The notes under the pieces: generated by a model
What the model saw: the letters and a program-made list of their open reading frames with translations, nothing else
The model's database searches: none
What the model was told of the DNA's origin: nothing
Position numbers and translations under genes: made by a program
Assembly: GCA_016207625.1 (NCBI GenBank)
Contig: JACQPF010000159.1
Span: 1-9,502, forward strand
Source: Elusimicrobiota bacterium
Lineage (GTDB): Bacteria; Elusimicrobiota; Elusimicrobia; FEN-1173
DNA length: 9,502 bases
Direction of reading: 5' to 3'
Shown here: piece by piece, positions 6,648 to 9,502 of the stretch
How positions within the stretch are numbered: position 1 is the stretch's first letter
Layout: each line of letters opens with the position of its first letter

Positions 6648-8345
6648 CTCCGGCCAGGTTTTCGTATTCAACAAATCTTTTTTTTCCACCCAAGCGCGCC
6701 GCGCCACCGTGACCGCCAAAGACATGAACCCCAACTGGTCCCTGGAATGGGCGTCGGTGTTGGCGGCCAGGGGGGCTCCCCCGTCTTTAACCGCACGGGC
6801 GTGCACGTCGTTGAGGTCCTGTCGTTCGGGCTGACCGTTGATCTCCAAAGCCGTGCCCGTGCGCGCCGCGCGCTCGATGATTTTATCAATATTAAACTTG
6901 TAAGGCTCTCTTTTTCCCAATAAGCGGCCCGACAAGTGGGCGATGCAGTCCACGTGGGGGTTCTCCATGGCGGAGAGAATTCGCTTCGTGATTTGCTCCT
7001 CAGGCTGGTGGAACCCGCTGTGAACGGACCCCACGACGATGTCCAGCCGTTTGAGGAGGTCGTCCTCATAATCCAGCCGGCCGTCGTTCAGGATGTCCAC
7101 CTCCGAAGCGCTCAGGACGCGGATGTCCTTGTTTTTTTTCGCGGCCTCGGAGAGTTTCGCCAGTTTCTTCTTCAGGCGGGACGGTTCCAACCCCTTGGCG
7201 ATCTTCAAGGATTGGGAATGGTCTCCCACGGCATACCACTCCCATCCCTTCGATCGGGCCGCCTTCACCATATCTTCCAAGCTGTCCACCCCGTCCGATT
7301 CCAACGTGTGGTTATGGAAGCAGCCCTTGATGTCTTTTTCTTCCACCAGGTCCGGCAGGCGCTTTTCGGCGGACGCCGCGATTTCTCCCCGGTTTTCCCT
7401 CAGTTCCGGAGGGATGAATTGAAGCCCGAGGCGTTTGTAAACATCCTCCTCCGTTTTCCCGGCGAGAGGCTTGGCTTGCTTTCGATCTGAAAGGCGGAAC
7501 AACCCGTATTCGCTCAAAGTCAAGCCCAGCCCTTGGGCCCGTTCGCGCAACGCCACGTTATGCTCTTTGGATCCCGTGAAATAGAGCAGGGCGGCGCCGA
7601 AACAGGCCGGGTCCACCACGCGGAGGTCGCACTGCGCGTTGTTCGCCAGAAGGACGCTGACCTTCGTCGGACCCACGGCCAGAACTTGCTTCACGAAGGG
7701 CATCGCGCTGAACTTTTTCGATACGGTTTCCGGCCGTGAGGCCGCGCAGAGGATGTCCAAATCCCCCACGGTTTCTTTTCCCCGGCGCAGAGACCCCGCG
7801 GGCTCCGCTTGGACCACTCCCGGCATTCCACGCACAACCTCCAGCATTCCCTGCATGAGGGAACGCGCCTCCCACAAGAGGATCCGTTTCGATGTTTCCT
7901 CCGAAAGGGTGAGGCCCTTCACGATCTTTTCTTCGATTTTCTTCCCAAAGCCGCGCAGCTGGTTGAGCCGGCCCTGGGCCGCGGCGAGGCGGAGTTTTTC
8001 CGGCGAGTCGATGGCCAGGTTGTCGTAAAGGAGGCGCGCCCGGCGCGGCCCCAGGCCGGGGACTTTCAAGAGGCTGAGCAATCCCTCCGGGAACTTTTTC
8101 CGCAGGTCCAGATGCTCCTTCACCCGCCCGGTCTTCACGAACTCATAGGCCTTGTCGGCGATGCCCTTGCCGATGCCTTCGATGCTCATCAGGTCTTCTT
8201 TGGACATCGCTTCGATGTCCTTGGGGAGGACTTCGATGATCTGCGCGGCTCTTTGGTAGGCCCGAACCCGGAAAACGTTCTCGTTTTCCAGATCCAGGAG
8301 CGTGGCCATCTCGGAAAGGACGGCGGCAAACAGCGGATTCTGCAT
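6621..8345 (-). CDS. polX: DNA polymerase/3'-5' exonuclease PolX (family X with PHP domain)
   Basis: Bacterial family X polymerase that fills short gaps in base-excision or end-joining repair, joined to a metal-dependent PHP 3'-5' exonuclease. At 574 residues it is the usual bacterial length. Helix-hairpin-helix motifs are seen at MSIEGIGKGIADKA (53-66), VPGLGPRRARLLY (95-107) and LRGFGKKIEEKI (130-141). The polymerase site is complete: GSLRRGKETVGDLDIL (184-199) with Asp195 and Asp197, Asp240 in CDLRVV, and YFTGSKEHN (255-263). The PHP metal ligands are all present: HNH (344-346), DH (375-376), Glu415, His442, His470 and DAH (531-533). Both activities therefore look intact. The ATG at 8345 follows an in-frame stop at 8355-8357 and has no clear Shine-Dalgarno. 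It is the first gene of the leftward operon and is divergent from asnB across 45 nt. Confidence 0.96.
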   Translation of the reverse strand: MQNPLFAAVLSEMATLLDLENENVFRVRAYQRAAQIIEVLPKDIEAMSKEDLMSIEGIGKGIADKAYEFVKTGRVKEHLDLRKKFPEGLLSLLKVPGLGPRRARLLYDNLAIDSPEKLRLAAAQGRLNQLRGFGKKIEEKIVKGLTLSEETSKRILLWEARSLMQGMLEVVRGMPGVVQAEPAGSLRRGKETVGDLDILCAASRPETVSKKFSAMPFVKQVLAVGPTKVSVLLANNAQCDLRVVDPACFGAALLYFTGSKEHNVALRERAQGLGLTLSEYGLFRLSDRKQAKPLAGKTEEDVYKRLGLQFIPPELRENRGEIAASAEKRLPDLVEEKDIKGCFHNHTLESDGVDSLEDMVKAARSKGWEWYAVGDHSQSLKIAKGLEPSRLKKKLAKLSEAAKKNKDIRVLSASEVDILNDGRLDYEDDLLKRLDIVVGSVHSGFHQPEEQITKRILSAMENPHVDCIAHLSGRLLGKREPYKFNIDKIIERAARTGTALEINGQPERQDLNDVHARAVKDGGAPLAANTDAHSRDQLGFMSLAVTVARRAWVEKKDLLNTKTWPELQEWLKSR

Positions 8346-8351
8346 AATTTC

Positions 8352-8380
8352 ATTTTACATCTTATTTTATCTTCGATAAA
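8352..8380 (-). promoter_or_regulatory. polX: Candidate polX promoter
   Basis: On the minus strand TAAAAT at 8352-8357 (5/6 to the -10 consensus) lies 17 nt after a poor -35 (TTTATC at 8375-8380, 3/6). Initiation 6-7 nt downstream would fall at the polX ATG (8345), giving a leaderless message, in keeping with the lack of a Shine-Dalgarno. A second TAAAAT at 8364-8369, one arm of the palindrome, is an alternative -10 that would leave about 12 nt of leader. I cannot choose between them. Confidence 0.3.
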
Positions 8381-8382
8381 AT
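8354..8382 (+). promoter_or_regulatory. asnB: asnB promoter (sigma70-like)
   Basis: TTTACA (8354-8359) and TAAAAT (8377-8382) each match 5 of 6 consensus bases and are separated by exactly 17 nt (8360-8376). Transcription would begin about 7 nt after the -10 box, around 8389-8391, at or next to the asnB ATG (8391). This is the best promoter-like sequence in the window and sits in the only intergenic region that must hold one. Confidence 0.65.
8364..8382. repeat. 19-bp palindrome in the polX/asnB divergent region
   Basis: ATTTTATCTTCGATAAAAT is a perfect 8-bp inverted repeat around a 3-nt centre (arms 8364-8371 and 8375-8382). It covers the asnB -10 box and, on the other strand, a TAAAAT usable for polX. 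It may be an operator that controls both genes, a pair of back-to-back -10 elements, or coincidence in AT-rich promoter DNA. It lies upstream of the predicted asnB start site, so it would not form an RNA hairpin in that transcript. Confidence 0.5.
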
Positions 8383-8390
8383 GACGTTCT

Positions 8391-9502
8391 ATGTGTGGAA
8401 TCGTCGGTAAAATCGCATTCTCATCCCGGAGCCCGATGTCGCGCGAGCTGCTGGAAACGATGTCGAGCCGCCTCCATCACCGGGGCCCGGACGAGGGCGG
8501 GGTCTGGGCGGAAGGCGGCGTGGGCCTCGCCATGCGCCGCTTGAAAATCATTGACCTCAACAGGGGCCAGCAGCCCATGGACAACCGCCATTGCCCGATG
8601 CACGCCCGGATCGGCACGCTGCGCCTCGTCTACAACGGGGAAATCTACAATTTTGAAGCCTTGCGAGCCGATTTGGAGTCCCGCGGGCATCGTTTCTGTT
8701 CCTCTTCCGACACGGAGGTGATCCTCCATGCTTTTGAAGAATACGGCGAGGAGGCTTGGGACCGATTGAACGGCATGTTCGCCTTCGCCCTCTATTCGGA
8801 GCGGGACGCCGCCCTTCACCTGGTCCGGGACCGGATGGGCATTAAACCCCTTTACTTCCGAGCGACCTCCAACTCTTTCTCCTTCGCCTCTGAAATTAAA
8901 GCCTTGTTGGCGGACCCTGAGACATCCCGAGAATGGGACCTCCCGGCGCTGGACGAATATTTCTCCCTGCGATACGTCCCCACCCCGCGCTCCGTTTTCA
9001 AAGAGATCCGGAAGCTTGAGCCCGGCCACGCCTTGAAAGTCCAGTCCGGCAGGATCGAAAAAATCCGATATTGGAATTTCCAACCAGGCCCCCAGCCGAA
9101 GATGTCCCTGGAGGAAACCTCGGAGCGATTCGACCGGCTTCTTCGCGACGCCGTCAAATCCCATCTGGTCAGCGATGTGCCCGTCGGGATCTTTTTATCG
9201 GGCGGGCTGGATTCCACGACCCTGGCGGCCTATGTCCGCGAGTTGGGGCGGCCCCTGGACAGCTTCACCATCTATTTCGGGGACGAGAGCTTCTCTGAGA
9301 GGCGGGAAGCCGCCCTCGTCGCCCGCCGGTTCGGCCTTCCTCATCATGAAATGGAAGTCCACCACGACGTGCCCCTGATCGCCGACCGGTTGGCGGGGAT
9401 CTTTGACGAACCCTTTGCCGATCCCTCCATCATCCCCACGTTTTATTTGTGCCGGTTCGCGCGAAAGCACATGACCGTCGCCCTGTCCGGCGACGGCGGG
9501 GA
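8391..9502 (+). CDS. asnB: Asparagine synthetase, glutamine-hydrolysing (5' part, cut by window end)
   Basis: Makes asparagine from aspartate, glutamine and ATP. The first 370 codons are present and run open to the right edge; a full enzyme is usually 550-650 residues. Cys2 directly after the start Met (MCGIVG) is the glutaminase nucleophile and fixes the ATG at 8391. The N-terminal amidotransferase domain has RLHHRGPD (27-34), RLKIIDL (50-56), YNGEIYNF (81-88), SDTEVIL (106-112), GMFAFALY (128-135) and RDRMGIKPLYF (146-156). The synthetase domain has the ATP pyrophosphatase loop SGGLDS (270-275), DEPFADPS (339-346) and LSGDGG at the edge. About eight extra residues seem to lie before YNGE compared with the E. 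coli-type enzyme. There is no Shine-Dalgarno and the predicted start site abuts the ATG. A role as an AsnB-like amidotransferase in a cell-surface glycan cluster to the right is an alternative. Confidence 0.95.
   Translation, partial: MCGIVGKIAFSSRSPMSRELLETMSSRLHHRGPDEGGVWAEGGVGLAMRRLKIIDLNRGQQPMDNRHCPMHARIGTLRLVYNGEIYNFEALRADLESRGHRFCSSSDTEVILHAFEEYGEEAWDRLNGMFAFALYSERDAALHLVRDRMGIKPLYFRATSNSFSFASEIKALLADPETSREWDLPALDEYFSLRYVPTPRSVFKEIRKLEPGHALKVQSGRIEKIRYWNFQPGPQPKMSLEETSERFDRLLRDAVKSHLVSDVPVGIFLSGGLDSTTLAAYVRELGRPLDSFTIYFGDESFSERREAALVARRFGLPHHEMEVHHDVPLIADRLAGIFDEPFADPSIIPTFYLCRFARKHMTVALSGDGG

Noticed and set aside
8421..9164. Minus-strand open frame (247 codons) opposite asnB
   Set aside because: The plus strand encodes an uninterrupted asparagine synthetase with Cys2, YNGE and SGGLDS motifs; the reverse frame has no domain and no ribosome site.
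1..9502. CRISPR arrays, tRNA/rRNA genes, insertion sequences or att sites
   Set aside because: No regularly spaced repeats, RNA gene signatures, transposase motifs or terminal inverted repeats were seen, and coding sequence fills nearly the whole window.

Overview
The window looks like a bacterial chromosome segment. It is GC-rich, tightly packed, and has no mobile elements, rRNA, tRNA or CRISPR. The lipoprotein and secretory signal peptides, the periplasm-type M16 peptidases and the oligopeptide ABC transporter suggest a diderm (Gram-negative-type) organism. I cannot assign a species. The gene mix would fit a deep-branching or uncultivated phylum, but that is only an impression.

Layout: eight genes on the minus strand run leftward from about 8345 to 15, with gaps of 0-49 nt or short overlaps, so they probably form one long operon. 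In transcription order they are: polX (DNA polymerase X with PHP exonuclease domain); a small TM2-like membrane protein; nnrE (NAD(P)H-hydrate epimerase); a stand-alone Lrp/AsnC ligand-binding (RAM) domain; an M16 zinc peptidase with an intact HFLEH site; a second M16 protein that has lost every metal ligand; a lipoprotein solute-binding protein of the oligopeptide/dipeptide type (SBP_bac_5); and a DppB/OppB-type permease. The window ends just past the permease stop, so any DppC-like permease and ATPases would lie further left. On the plus strand, reading away from polX, asnB (glutamine-hydrolysing asparagine synthetase) starts at 8391 and runs off the right edge. It is the only plus-strand gene.

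How the genes may work together: the first half of the operon (polX, nnrE) is damage repair, acting on DNA and on hydrated nicotinamide cofactors. The second half looks like peptide acquisition. The paired M16 subunits probably form a periplasmic heterodimer that cuts peptides, the lipoprotein captures the products, and the permease imports them. The RAM domain between the halves may sense an amino acid. The overlaps (TGATG at 6201-6205, 17 nt at 3954-3970, ATGA at 2618-2621) point to translational coupling.

The only sizeable non-coding stretch is the 45-nt divergent region 8346-8390. It holds a good sigma70-like promoter for asnB (TTTACA, 17-nt spacer, TAAAAT) placed so close to the ATG that the asnB mRNA would be nearly leaderless, and a 19-bp palindrome covering the -10 box. 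I found no clearly new defence or mobile system. The most notable points are the M16 pair coupled to a peptide transporter, the orphan RAM domain and the compact divergent promoter.
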